This document shows positions 1 through 10,872 of a DNA stretch of 64,000 bases, piece after piece. Each line of letters starts with the position of its first letter. The first letter of the stretch is position 1. This DNA comes from Glandiceps talaboti (lineage: Eukaryota; Hemichordata; Enteropneusta; Spengelidae): positions 3,886,475-3,950,474 of the forward strand of contig NC_135554.1 of the NCBI RefSeq assembly GCF_964340395.1, read 5' to 3'. The notes below the pieces were generated by a model. The model was not told where the DNA came from, did not search any database, and saw only the letters and a program-made list of their open reading frames with translations. The position numbers were made by a program, and so were the translations under genes.

Positions 1-517
1 GAGGAAGGAGAGGACTGTGATCTCTTAGAGATTGCAGATAATGTATATTTAATGATTCATTCACCCATATTATCTACAATCTATGGATATGTATTTCTAT
101 GGTGTAATGAATACATTCAGTCTCAGACCACTTTAGTCCATAGGATCAGATTATGCGAGAATGAATATTCATAGTCTCTGGGTTCATAGTTACAAATGAA
201 AATCTCTACTCATAGAGTCAAATATTTCTTGGTAGTGAATCATAATTTACTTCCAAGTTATTTGTTGACTCTGTGAGTGGAAATTTTATAAAATAATAGT
301 GGATAGTGAACAATTCGTTGTACTCTCTTTTACTTTAGTATATCTAAAGATATGTTGTATCATATTAAAGTTCAAAATCATTTAATCTGTAAATGGAGGG
401 TATATAAATATAGGTCGTGAACGTGAACTGCATTGAGTATGGACCAGCAGTTTTCCTTAATGACCAGCAGTATTTGCTACATGTCGGTCCTTATGACCAG
501 TAGTCATTTTCCCTTAA
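1..517. other. Non-coding flank with an imperfect foldback
   Basis: No coding signal is seen. Positions 199-235 and 250-288 form an imperfect inverted repeat (arms sharing CATAGAGTCAA / TTGACTCTGTG), a likely remnant of a small foldback element. The decamer GACCAGCAGT and a near variant recur at about 442, 462 and 495, just before the LINE fragment begins. Confidence 0.4.
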
Positions 518-1648
518 GTTCACACACTGCACACAACCCTTGGTATTTTTATCGACCTTAAAAAGGCCTTTGACACCATAGACCATGGCATCCTCTTACG
601 AAAACTTGAGCATTATGGGGTCAGAGGAATTCCGCTCTTATGGTTCAAGAGTTACCATCAAAATCGCCAACAATCCGTTGTCTTGGATGGGGAAACTTCA
701 CATCCCAGACAAGTTCAATGTGGTGTCCCGCAAGGTTCAATACTTGGCCCAACTCTTTTTCTGATCTACATTAATGACATTGACAAATCAACTAACTTCT
801 TCAATTTCAGACTTTTCGCTGACGATACTAACTTATTCAGATTCACTAAATCACAAAATACTAATCTCAACACCATTAATGCTGAATTAAACTTGGTCAA
901 TGATTGGTGCAAGACGAATAAACTAACCATTAATGTCGAAAAAACTAATTACATGATAATAAAAACGCCTCAGAGGAGAGTTACCATAGATGGACATCTG
1001 TCAATTGGTAACACTCAGATAAAGGGCGTGACATGTGCAGGGTATCTTGGTGTATTAATTGACTCTAATGTCTCTTGGAAATCTCATATTAATAATGTTA
1101 TAAAAATTATCACACCTAAAATTGGAATATTATCTCGCATTCGTCACTATGTCCCTAGATCTACACTAATTCTTCTTTATAATGCAACAATTCTACCTCA
1201 TCTTAGCTACTGTATAGAGATCTGGGGCAACACCTATACTTCTCACCTTGAACCTATCCTTAGATTACAAAAGAGAATCGTTCGCCTCATTACCTTCTCC
1301 GATTTCTGCGCTCACTCTAATCCACTTTTCCACCAACTAAAAATTCTTGACATAAATAAACTATGTAAATGTTTAACTTGTACATTCGTCTTTGACCTAA
1401 AACATAATCGTTACTCCCATGACATCACTAAATTTTTCCAACCGCTTCTGCATGATTATCCCACCCGTCAAGTCCTTGCAGGAAATGTTTGTATCCCAAA
1501 ACATAATCTCACACTCACACAGAACCAAATTACATTTGCTGCTGCAAAGCACTGGAACTCACTCCCCTCCTCAATCAAACAGATAGCATCAAGACAAGTA
1601 TTTAAAAAGGAGCTAAAACAAAACCTCCTCAATTCTATGGCTGATTGA
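518..1648 (+). pseudogene. Reverse transcriptase fragment of a LINE (C-terminal part)
   Basis: The reading frame is open from 518, just after an in-frame TAA at 515-517, to the TGA at 1646-1648. The first ATG in frame, at 683, is not the real start, because the recognisable RT sequence begins upstream. Motif A reads FIDLKKAFDTIDH, with its catalytic Asp intact (codons from about 551). It is followed by the CGVPQGSILGP motif B and FADDTNL motif C (the YxDD-type catalytic pair). The C-terminal region carries the AAKHWNSLPSSIKQ block common in CR1/Jockey-type ORF2 proteins. The N-terminal endonuclease and the fingers of the RT are missing, so the protein cannot support retrotransposition, although the remaining frame is free of stops and hence rather young. 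Confidence 0.85.
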
Positions 1649-2101
1649 TTGATTTAGTTTTTCTACCTTTGTATTTTGCCAATTTTCATTTTGTTCAATA
1701 GGTATTCCAGTTATAAGTGTTGTACTGTTTGTTTGTTTGTTTGTGTTTTTTTTTTGTTTTTTTGTTTTGTTTTTTGTTTTTTTAACTCTTCCCCATTCCT
1801 AGATTATTGTTTTCTTTGTTGCTTTGTTTTCCTATCAAATTGTATTTTTTTGGAGTTATTTCTTTATGTATGAGGTAATAGAGTATGCACTTATTTTGTT
1901 CTACATGTATATCATTTTTGCAACTCTACATAACTTCATTGTATAAAATGATTTATTTCATATAATTTGTTTGGGCCATGAAGGAAGATTAGTTCTGCTG
2001 AACTATATTTCATGGTCCCCACCAATTATACTTAGTTAGATTTATGAAATGTAAATACTTATTATTATGGTGAAAATAAATTAGTATTATTATTATTATT
2101 A
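518..2101 (+). mobile_element. 5'-truncated non-LTR retrotransposon (CR1/L2/Jockey-like)
   Basis: This is the 3' part of a LINE: reverse transcriptase from motif A onward, a 450-bp 3' UTR, an AATAAA at about 2075, and an (ATT)n tail at 2084-2100. The 5' end is cut inside the RT domain, as in incomplete target-primed reverse transcription. No target-site duplication could be assigned, because the 3' tail runs directly into a 43-bp minisatellite. The clade is inferred from RT motif spacing and the C-terminal region; a database comparison would be needed to separate CR1, L2 and Jockey. Confidence 0.8.
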
Positions 2102-3762
2102 TAGAATATTTACAACATCAAAGAGATATTTTGTAGAGCCAGACGAGAATATTTACAACATCAAAGAGATATTTTGTAGAGCCAGACGAGAATATTTACA
2201 ACATCAAATAGATATTTTGTAGTGCTAGACGAGAATATTTACAACATCAAAGAGATATTTTGTAGAGCCAGACGAGAAGATTTACAACATCAAAGAGATA
2301 TTTGTAGAGCCAGACGAGAATATTTACATTGAAAAGATATTTTGTAGAGCCAGACGAGAATATTTACAACATCAAATAGATATTTTGTAGAGTCAGACGA
2401 GAATATTTACAACATCAAAGAGATATTTTGTAGAGCCAGACGAGAATATTTACAACATCAAAGAGATATTTTGTAGAGCCAGACGAGAATATTTACAACA
2501 TCAAAGATATATTTTGTAGAGCCAGACGAGAATATTTACAACATCAAAAATATATTTTGTAGAGCCAGACGAGAATATTTACAACATCAAAAAGATATTT
2601 TGTAGAGCCAGACGATAATATTTACAACATCAAAGAGATATTTTGTAGAGCCAGACGAGAATATTTACAACATCAAAAAGATATTTTGTAGAGCCAGACG
2701 ATAATATTTACAACATCAAAGAGATATTTTGTAGAGCCAGACGATAATATTTACAACATCAAAGAGATATTTTGTAGAGCCAGACGAGAATATTTACATT
2801 GAAAAGATATTTTGTAGAGCCAGACGAGAATATTTACAACATCAAAAAGATATTTTGTAGAGCCAGACGAGAATATTTACAACATCAAAAAGATATTTTG
2901 TAGAGCCAGACGATAATATTTACAACATCAAAGAGATATTTTGTAGAGCCAGACGAGAATATTTACATCAAAGAGATATTTTGTAGAGCCAGACGAGAAT
3001 ATTTACAACATCAAAAAGATATTTTGTAGAGCCAGACGAGAATATTTACATTGAAAAGATATTTTGTAGAGCCAGACGAGAATATTTACAACATCAAAAA
3101 GATATTTTGTAGAGCCAGACGAGAATATTTACATTGAAAAGATATTTTGTAGAGCCAGACGAGAATATTTACAACATCAAAAAGATATTTTGTAGAGCCA
3201 GACGAGAATATTTACAACATCAAAGAGATATTTTGTAGAGCCAGACGAGAATATTTACAACATCAAAAAGATATTTTGTAGAGCCAGACGAGAATATTTA
3301 CAACATCAAAGAGATATTTTGTAGAGCCAGACGAGAATATTTACAACATCAAAGAGATATTTTGTAGAGCCAGACGAGAATATTTACAACATCAAAGAGA
3401 TATTTTGTAGAGCCAGACGAGAATATTTACAACATCAAAGAGATATTTTGTAGAGCCAGACGAGAATATTTACAACATCAAAGAGATATTTTGTAGAGTC
3501 AGACGAGAATATTTACAACATCAAAAAGATATTTTGTAGAGCCAGACGAGAATATTTACAACATCAAAGAGATATTTTGTAGAGCCAGACGAGAAGATTT
3601 ACAACATCAAAAATATATTTTGTAGAGCCAGACGAGAAGATTTACAACATCAAAAAGATATTTTGTAGAGCCAGACGAGAAGATTTACAACATCAAAGAG
3701 ATATTTTGTAGAGCCAGACGAGAATATTTACAACATCAAAGATATATTTTGTAGAGCAAGAT
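2102..3762. repeat. 43-bp minisatellite, about 38 copies
   Basis: The 43-bp unit has the core GAGAATATTTACAACATCAA followed by AGATATTTTGTAGAGCCAGAC. The spacing of 43 was counted between the first two units (GAAT at 2104 and 2147). Several units are 40 bp, carrying ATTTACATTGAAAAG or ATTTACATCAAAG in place of the standard segment, and these variants recur inside the array. A diverged unit seems to continue to about 3810. The array starts within a few bases of the LINE's (ATT)n tail. No reading frame of interest. Confidence 0.95.
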
Positions 3763-4107
3763 GTAGCAAATTGAATGTCAATGAAATTTTGTCGAACCAG
3801 GCGACGTTTTGTTTTAAAGTTTATGATTTTCGTTGTTAAAGTCCGTTCGTGGGACACACTGCTCAGGCTGGACTGGCAACGCTTCAAACCTTCTTAAATG
3901 TTGTGTACAAATTAAAGTTGCGACTTGCACAAAATTCAACTGGAAACTGTGGCTGCAGTTGCACGAATTCTGACGGCCTCACTGTCGTGGTTCTCTATAA
4001 TATAGCAACTTCACGAGCGCCTGTGCTCCCGGTCATCATCCGTTTTCCACCTATATACACCTGCCTTCCTCATTTTATGTCCGGTTGACAATTTGGCCTA
4101 GTCTATC
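3763..4107. other. Intergenic, no gene seen
   Basis: Unique-looking sequence between the minisatellite and a small TIR element. The first 50 bases still resemble a decayed 43-bp unit (AAATTTTGTCGAACCAGGCGAC). Short open frames here have no recognisable features. Confidence 0.4.
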
Positions 4108-4257
4108 TGTAGACGTGAAGGACTACCACTAGCCACACTATTCCGCCAAACAAACATTTTGATTTTTGAATTTTCACTCTTCTTCCTCGAGAAAGAACGA
4201 GCGAAATTTCAAAAAGAAAGTAGACACAGAATAGTGTAGTAGTCTTTCACGTCTACA
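4108..4257. mobile_element. MITE-like element, 150 bp
   Basis: The ends are near-perfect inverted repeats: TGTAGACGTGAAGGACTAC at 4108-4126 pairs with the sequence ending GTCTTTCACGTCTACA at 4257, and the pairing continues loosely to an ACACTATTC / GAATAGTGT block. There is no coding capacity. Size and TIRs fit a miniature inverted-repeat element. The target-site duplication is not clear, so the superfamily is open. Confidence 0.6.
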
Positions 4258-5806
4258 AGTACGTTCAATGCAAATCCAGTATAATTAAGGTAAGGTATAC
4301 ATTTGAGTTTGAAATACTATTGTAGGCACTAGCAATGCACGCATCTGGGTGGATGTTCGTCACTGAAATACACGGTCGGTACAAAACACGGGTACAGGCC
4401 AGGTGAGTAAAGACTGAAACTTTGGTTTTGGATTCACATTCACATTCGGATCCAAAGATGCGTCATCTGTTTTATTTGCAATATCTCCCTAAGTTTGCCT
4501 GTTTGACAGTCATAAACAATTCATTTGCCTGTATGCAACCCATAATGTGCCACAATCGTTTATAGCATTCATATTAAGTTTAAAGGTATTCTGTTTCATT
4601 TGCTAATTGACCACGTCACATTAGGAAGACCCCATGCTAGGTTTGTAAATCAACGAAACCGTATACATAGTACTTTCACACTTGATATGAATGCTATAAA
4701 TGAGTGTGGCATAGAGAAAGTGTTTTACTTTAATAACGTGTTACTCGTTGTATTTGTGTCACTTACCATGATTATGTTAGCATGTGCAAAACAATTATTT
4801 AACATTCCTTGCCTCATAGTAAGTATTATTTGTCACCCAAACCTCTAGTTTTGCGTAATTGGCCTCATTAGACCTAGAACTATATCGCTGTCATAAGGAG
4901 GGTCAGTCAAAATTTAAATTTACATCTTTCCTTGGCTGTATGCATTTTCGCTGACTGCAAACATTCCACTGCAGACGTATTTACAAAGTGGCACATATTT
5001 TGAATTTGGAAGACGTTAACATATTTGGTGTTTACTGGGATCATGTGATCGACATCAGTATGACTTCAGATGTACCAGAAAAAGTTGCACAGACAGATTC
5101 TGGGTTGACAAAATCTTACTAACATTGTTATATTTTATTGTCTGGCCGACATACTGAACTATGGCTCGATTTGCGGGTCGTGCAAAACGAGTCTTCATAT
5201 GATATGAAATGCTTCCTTTGCATAACATTGTACGTAGTGCTTTCAGGGCCGTCAATACTTTCATGAAAAACCACGCACGTAAAATCATGGCGAGGATGGT
5301 GGTCAGAGCGGGTCGTGGAGTGCGCCACCATCGGCCTAGCACAATTCGCGCAATAATACAAAAATACATATTTTTGGTGTGTAGGGTTACTTAGTGGTCT
5401 GCAAAAAAAAACAACGGAGAAGACCATATCAACTAAGCTAGCCACATGTACAATTCTACATGTGACAACGAGACAAAACTGTAGGCCACCTATAAGTCGA
5501 TAAACAGATACTCAAGACTATTGAAATTTCGCATTTAATTTTCTTTGTACTTTACCGTCGGAAAATGAGTGTCACATTGCGATAATATGTCATGGATACA
5601 ATGACGAAGGGTAATACTCAATTTATCATATGACTACGCCGCCTTGGAATTAAAAGAGAATATACAAATAAACTACAAACCATATAAAGCGATGTCTGAA
5701 TAATATGTCGTACCACTGTACATGTGTTGTCAGGTGACTATCACGTGTATAGAGTCAGCCTACTCGTACCAGCCTGTATCAATGCAATGGTTATATGGCC
5801 ATCCAT
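4258..5806. other. Intergenic, no gene supported
   Basis: Overlapping short frames occur on both strands at about 5055-5445 in a somewhat GC-richer patch. They have no recognisable domain, no splice context I can defend, and look like chance. Nothing else stands out. Confidence 0.35.
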
Positions 5807-5870
5807 TCTGTTTGACATCGGGGTATTTCTGCAAATCAAATGCATGAAGAATACCCCGATATCGAACAGA
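5807..5870. repeat. Short hairpin
   Basis: TCTGTTTGACATCGGGGTAT at 5807-5826 pairs with ATACCCCGATATCGAACAGA at 5851-5870, extended by a few bases inward. The stem is about 23 bp with two or three mismatches and a loop of about 17 nt. Probably a foldback or MITE remnant. Confidence 0.55.
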
Positions 5871-6524
5871 GTAGATACCATGTTTGATAAGCTGTCAGAT
5901 TTCTCTCCGTGTTTCAAAAAATGATTGGGTAAATAAAACTGGTCGACTGCGTCCAAAACCTTTGTCCAATGGTGGTACAACCTTTACAGTGCAGTGCCAC
6001 CTTATGCTATGGTCTAAGTCGAGTTGGGAGTTGATTTGGATTACCAGCGCAATTCACTTGCAGTTTTGGTACAAATCTATAAACGGAGTTGGTGTACTAT
6101 CATAATGAACATGACATCATTGGGAATGGATATTTTAGGATATTTTTTTTTGTATTTCGGCTTTACTTTACACTGCCCTCTACTTACATTACTTTCATTT
6201 TAACACTAGCACTATAAATTTACAATATGAGTGACCGAACTCGACTAGTATCATGCTAATATACTGACTCCCGTTATCCACCAATCAAACCCTCTACTTT
6301 ACATCTCGAATTTTAAAATATATAGTTCTTTCTTATATGGGTAATAAACTAGATTATAAATAAATAATTACCTTGTCTCATTCAAAGTGGTATGCCTGAG
6401 AAGTCATATTGTTTTCATATGTCAATTTCCGGAATTAAATTTCCATGTAAATGAAGTAGGTTATTAATAATGCAATCACTTTAAAGCGAGATATTATTGT
6501 TACTTTCTACATCATCTGCAAGGG

Positions 6525-6589
6525 AAGGAATGGTATATATCAAGTTGTGTGACAGGTGTTAACTTCTGCACGGATATACAGCTGCCGAG
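6525..6589 (+). other. Putative 5' non-coding exon of the GPCR gene, ending at a GT donor
   Basis: The block from CATCATCTGCAAGGGAAGG to GCACGGATATACAGCTGCCGAG is one of the best conserved non-coding stretches between the two duplicate units. It ends at GAG|GTATGA here and GAG|GTATGT in unit 2 (20253), both good splice donors. The matching acceptor would be ...TTCTTGGAAG just before the ATG at 7919. The start of the exon and any promoter are not defined; no TATA box was convincing. RNA evidence is lacking. Confidence 0.4.
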
Positions 6590-6746
6590 GTATGATGACG
6601 TTGTTTTTACATTCTCATATTTGCAATATGTTTTATCTAAGCGACTAACGTACACTGTTTTGTATGTCAATATTACACAAACCTATTCAATGTCATGAGT
6701 ACAAATGTTTGGAAAAGTGAATCAGAAATTTCGAAGAAAAAAATAC

Positions 6747-7162
6747 TTAGGGAGCCTTCAGTATTTACAAGGGGGAGGGTCGGAGGAATCGGGTTTGGGT
6801 CACATTTTACAAACCGGTTCTTAGGGGAGGGTCATATTTTGCATTACAATGTTCGTTTGGGGAGGGTCACATTTTACAATCCGTAGTTTTGTGGCCAAAT
6901 TGAAGATTCAATTATTGTCAATTTGTTTTGTGTGTTTTGAGGTGTAAAAGTGGGACAAGCACTCAGCATTTATTTTTACGAGTACTTTACATGCCAAAAT
7001 ACGAAAATAAAGCTACACATATTGTAAGAAAATTGTTTGATAAAACGATGCATTTTGTTGAGTGTACCATCTCACCTTATCATTCACACTCTCCGTGAAT
7101 GTTGTTAATAAAATATGGTGATTGTAGCAGTAATATATGATGATGACGACGACGACGACGAC

Positions 7163-7206
<44 letters not shown>

Positions 7207-7713
7207 AGTTTTGAATGTCATAGAGAACACGGACAGGGATACATATACTGACGCAAGTAGTGACAGTGAGTCAGATTAGAGTGACTCTGATAATTGCAAT
7301 ACTGAAAGTGAAGGTGATGATGATAATGATATCAGGGAACTTTTGCAAGTGACCAGATCAGGCAGAGTATGCACAACATGGAAAGCTCGTTTTAGATACT
7401 TACTAGATTGTGTATGATTATAAGAGAAAGGTAACTAGCCAGTCTTTTACTGTTTTGTCACTTTATATGTACACATATATTGCTTTCTAATACAGAGTCA
7501 AAATTATTTAATTTGTATGTATACATATAATAGGAATATTGATTAACGTTCAGTATATGCAAATGTCATGGGGAGGGTCATGTTTTACAAAATGGGACAA
7601 AGGGGAGGGTCACTTTTTACAAATGGAGAATGGGGGGGGGGGTCATGTTTTACTTAACAGACCATGTGTGATTTCCTCCGGCCCTCCCCTAGTAAATACT
7701 GAAGGCTCCCTTA
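6747..7713. mobile_element. Non-autonomous PIF/Harbinger-like TIR element with G-rich subterminal repeats
   Basis: Terminal inverted repeats of about 40 bp (6750-6789 and 7671-7710) begin GGGAGCCTTCAGTATTTAC, with only a few mismatches, and are flanked by a TTA direct duplication (6747-6749 and 7711-7713). A 3-bp TTA/TAA target duplication is typical of PIF/Harbinger elements. Inside each end the motif GGGGAGGGTCA(C/T)(A/G)TTTTACA recurs two to three times on the same strand (6799-6881 and 7570-7653) rather than inverted. The centre holds an acidic reading-frame remnant. No transposase is seen, so the element would depend on a partner. It sits inside the presumed 5' intron of the GPCR gene. 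Confidence 0.65.
7115..7417 (+). pseudogene. Acidic-protein remnant inside the TIR element
   Basis: The frame opens at ATG 7115 and gives MVIVAVIY followed by a poly-Asp tract (the GAY repeat at 7139-7204), then a Ser/Asp/Glu-rich stretch. A single internal TAG at 7277-7279 interrupts it. The same frame then runs to TGA at 7415-7417 through ELLQVTRSGRVCTTWKARF. The acidic run followed by a TRSGR-type basic motif suggests the tail of a larger transposon protein, but I do not recognise a family. The microsatellite-like GAT/GAC tract may simply have expanded. Confidence 0.35.
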
Positions 7714-7918
7714 CAGTCATCAGTGTTTTGTCATCAATGGATGTTAGAATATCCTTACACACACACCTTAAGACAAGCCACACCGATAAAAGACTAGACA
7801 CATCGATAATAAAGTTTAGCTAGAATTATCAAATGTTGATGTTAAGATAAAATAATGACAAAGGGCCATGTGCGAATGTAGTATACAACATTCTTTCTTA
7901 TTTCTTATTTCTTGGAAG

Positions 7919-9139
7919 ATGAACCTTCTCAACCAAACTGCCTTCGGTGATTCTGATGGCCGTGAAGTCGGAGATAAGATAATAATGGTGATTATTCAAG
8001 TCCTTATAGCCGTTGCTATCATTCTCTCCAATAGTCTCGTGTTGGCATCAGTGGCAATTTTCAAGACATTACGGGAGAAGCAATTCAACCACCTTATCTT
8101 AAACCTTGCTGTAGCAGACTTGTGTACTGGTATTATCCCCTTACCAACTACAATTTATTGTTTCTGGTACGGCGAGTGTAAACTTAGTGAGCAATTGTGC
8201 ACTATTTACATGTCTATAAATATGTCACTTTCAGCTATATCTACATTAGGTGTTATGTTGGTTAGTGTAGATAAATACATATTTGTCATGCACCCACTTC
8301 GATACTACGAACTGGTTACGCCAAGAAGAATAAACATAGCAATCGTAACAACATGGACGTTGTCTTTTACGATATCGAGTGTGAGTTGTATGACAGGATG
8401 GAACAAACAGGAGATGACTGAAGAATTAGCACAGCGTGATATCGTGTACCCACCAGCTTGCTATGTCGTCACATCAGAATACATTATTTTCTTTTCCTTT
8501 TACACTGTGTTTATCCCAGCGTCTGTAACAGCGTACACTGGTTTTCGTATACTCAACGCCATTCGAAGTCAACTCCGGAAGATATCGTCACAGAACGACG
8601 AGCTAAGTTTCCAACAAGAAGAGCCAACGTTCCCGCCTTCCTCTGAAAATCAGCTTGGACATAGTCAAAGTTTACAACATCCTAATTCTGACCAACCTGT
8701 TGCCAATGACAGTGAAGTGATACCTGGTGATAGCAGTCAGAACGTTACAGAGATCATACCAACTGGAATGAAGATGAATCAAGAGGAAATCGAGATTCCA
8801 AACCAAAGTTGTAGTAATCAGGAATCAAATAGAACTGGTAACTGTAAATCAAAACCAATTGTCGTTGAAAATGGTGCAAGAAAGCTCAGAGTTTCTGATA
8901 TTAAGGCAATAAAGGCAATGGGTTTAGTCATTGTTATGCTCTTCATCATGTGGGTGCCATTCTATTCAATTCTAGCCATCTCAAAAGTTTGCAGTACTTG
9001 CCAGGTTGACTATAGACGTGCATTTGAGATAACACGTATGCTTGGTTTTTCAAACTCAGCTATCAATCCAATTTTATACGCCAAAAATAAAGAATTCCGT
9101 GATGCTTATAGGAAGATTTTACAATGCAACTTTCGATGA
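7919..9139 (+). CDS. Rhodopsin-class (class A) GPCR, amine-receptor-like orphan, 406 aa
   Basis: A seven-transmembrane receptor, predicted to sit in the plasma membrane and signal through G proteins; the ligand is unknown. The frame is open upstream to an ATG at 7868, but I choose 7919 because it directly follows a plausible acceptor (TTCTTGGAAG). In 423-residue numbering from 7868: a glycosylation site NQT at 22; TM1 Asn55; TM2 LAVADL with Asp84; Cys111 and Cys198 for the extracellular disulfide; DKY at 135-137 where most family members have DRY; Trp163; Pro217 in TM5; an ICL3 of about 115 residues; MWVPF at 361-365; NPILY at 400-404; helix 8 with a terminal Cys420. Position 3.32 is Asn118, not the amine-binding Asp. 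It resembles aminergic receptors in TM7 (GFSNSAINP) but is unlikely to bind amines in the classical way. There are no introns in the coding region. A decayed paralogue lies at 21368-22461. Confidence 0.9.
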   Translation: MNLLNQTAFGDSDGREVGDKIIMVIIQVLIAVAIILSNSLVLASVAIFKTLREKQFNHLILNLAVADLCTGIIPLPTTIYCFWYGECKLSEQLCTIYMSINMSLSAISTLGVMLVSVDKYIFVMHPLRYYELVTPRRINIAIVTTWTLSFTISSVSCMTGWNKQEMTEELAQRDIVYPPACYVVTSEYIIFFSFYTVFIPASVTAYTGFRILNAIRSQLRKISSQNDELSFQQEEPTFPPSSENQLGHSQSLQHPNSDQPVANDSEVIPGDSSQNVTEIIPTGMKMNQEEIEIPNQSCSNQESNRTGNCKSKPIVVENGARKLRVSDIKAIKAMGLVIVMLFIMWVPFYSILAISKVCSTCQVDYRRAFEITRMLGFSNSAINPILYAKNKEFRDAYRKILQCNFR

Positions 9140-9844
9140 ATATACATTGGTTACATTCACTCAAACTGATATGGCCGAGTTATGACTGTTAATATAGCAT
9201 TTAATGGATAAGTCTCGTACACTATTTGACATGTCTGCAATTCAGTTTCTTTTATTACATACAACATGAAATGACATATACACTAATATTTATCAACCAT
9301 CATGTATATGCAAACATGAAATATCTGTTCATTGACTATTTTATAGGTAGATGTGATGATACAAACGAATACTTCTTTGATCTGCTTTAAGTCAACACAT
9401 CATCGAAAGCAGATGGTTTCATTTTGGCAGCAAAATGTTTTCTACAAATGTTATTGTCATAAATTACATGAAAACAACTAAGTACTGACATTGATACCAC
9501 ACAGACATATAAAATGATGTATTTCATCATGATGTGAACACAAATCAAATTACTGTCGGATGAAACGAGAAAGATTCAAACACAGAACTATTTATTTGTG
9601 TTCACTGTGAGACAAATTTACAATGTAACATTTCATGTATGTGCACATTATCATTACCCATTTTTCGTTTATGTAATTCTTAACAAACAAGAAAACGTTG
9701 TGTGAGATGTACAAAACCTCGTGCCTCCAAATTGAACTCTATAGTCTTTGTGGTCTGGTAGTAGTCTGAGTCAACACATTATTTAAATCGCGTGATTGGT
9801 TTTATTAGAGTTACGTTAATATAGGCATTTGAATGCAGCTTTAC
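9140..9844. other. 3' flank of the GPCR gene, no other gene
   Basis: This presumably includes the 3' UTR. The first about 80 bases match the flank of the unit 2 copy (TGGCCGAGTTATGACTGTTAA against TGGCTGGGTTTTGACTATTAA). No clear AATAAA was found before the LINE insertion at 9858, so the polyadenylation site may lie beyond it or use a variant signal. Confidence 0.4.
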
Positions 9845-9989
9845 AAGTCGATAACACTTTTGTTTGGTTCGCTATGGTTCGCAGCTAACTGAGAGCTGTG
9901 CTCCCGTTTTGCTGTCAAATGTAGTCATTAAGTGGGACAAAGCCTCTTAACAGTCTCAAAACAAGGAAGTAAGTCAACCAAGGTGCGAA

Positions 9990-10791
9990 ATGGCAACAAA
10001 AGACAAAAACAAGGACCAGAACCGGGTCCCTGGAGGGACAACACCGAAGATAACTGATTTTGTTGTTCTTCAAGATGGCGTCGACAAGGTTTCGGGGACG
10101 GAATTGGGTGAGTCAGACTTCAAAACATTAGTTACGAACACCTTAACAAGTCTACAAAATATGGTTCAACAAATAGCAAACGACCAGAAGAAGCTTTTGG
10201 TACGAGTAGAAAATATAGAGAAGAAACGGGAAGATTGTGAGAAGTCTCTTCAATAGCAATCTGACGACATTGACCTACTTAGGCAAAATAATACAAGCAT
10301 GACTCAACAGGTGTCTCAAACAAAAGAAGAACTTGTTATCAGTGTTGAAACGTTTTGAATCAGTATCTGAAGAAAATGTGAAGCTTCAGCGTCATTCTAA
10401 TAGCTTTAATTTGCGTTTTGGGGGGATAAAGGAAACTAAAGATGAAAACTGTAAAGACATTATAGTCGATATTCTGGAAGGAAACTTTGAGATTGATAAT
10501 GTTCTGGTTGAAAACGCACACCGTGTTGGGCAGGTAAAGCGAACTAAGCCACACCGCATTTTGGTCAGATTCATCTATCGTCCTCAGAGATTTGAAGTCA
10601 TAACCAAAGCCAAGGGAAAACTTGCGGGAACTGGCATTTTTATTACTGGTGATCTTTGTCGAGCTGACTACGAGAAGAAAAAGCAACTTCGTGCAGTAAT
10701 GGCTCAAGCCTATAAGCAGAAAAAGCAAGCCCGCTTTAAAAAAACAACTTAAGGTGAACTCTATATTGATGGCAATATTTACCGGGCGTAG
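9990..10791 (+). pseudogene. LINE ORF1 protein (RNA-binding chaperone), broken
   Basis: The ATG at 9990 starts a lysine-rich N-terminus, then a heptad-like coiled-coil region (about residues 45-125), needed in this family for trimer formation. The frame meets TAG at 10254, reads through to a TGA at about 10357, and the homologous sequence continues one frame over (from about 10333). There the RRM-like core begins with NSFNLRFGGI and includes ENAHRVG and GTGIFITGDL, both standard landmarks of L1 ORF1 proteins. A TAA at 10750-10752 interrupts the last strand, which resumes as ELYIDGNIY up to TAG 10789-10791. So the copy has at least two premature stops and one frameshift. Confidence 0.85.
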
Positions 10792-10872
10792 CCAGTGTTG
10801 TCAAGTTTAGACACTGGTATAGGAGTGTGCTTGCTTTTTGAGCTGGGACAAGTACAGTCTTGCAAATTGTTC

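Noticed and set aside
2102-3762. CRISPR-like repeat-spacer pattern in the 43-bp array
   Set aside because: The whole 43 bp is conserved from unit to unit, so there are no unique spacers.
5055-5445. Overlapping 104- and 105-codon minus-strand frames and a plus frame
   Set aside because: They overlap in different phases in the same patch, have no domain or splice logic, and look like chance in a locally GC-richer segment.
8458-8646. A 62-codon frame inside the GPCR gene in another phase (also at 21949-22137)
   Set aside because: A shadow of the GPCR coding sequence, shared between the copies only because the coding sequence itself is.
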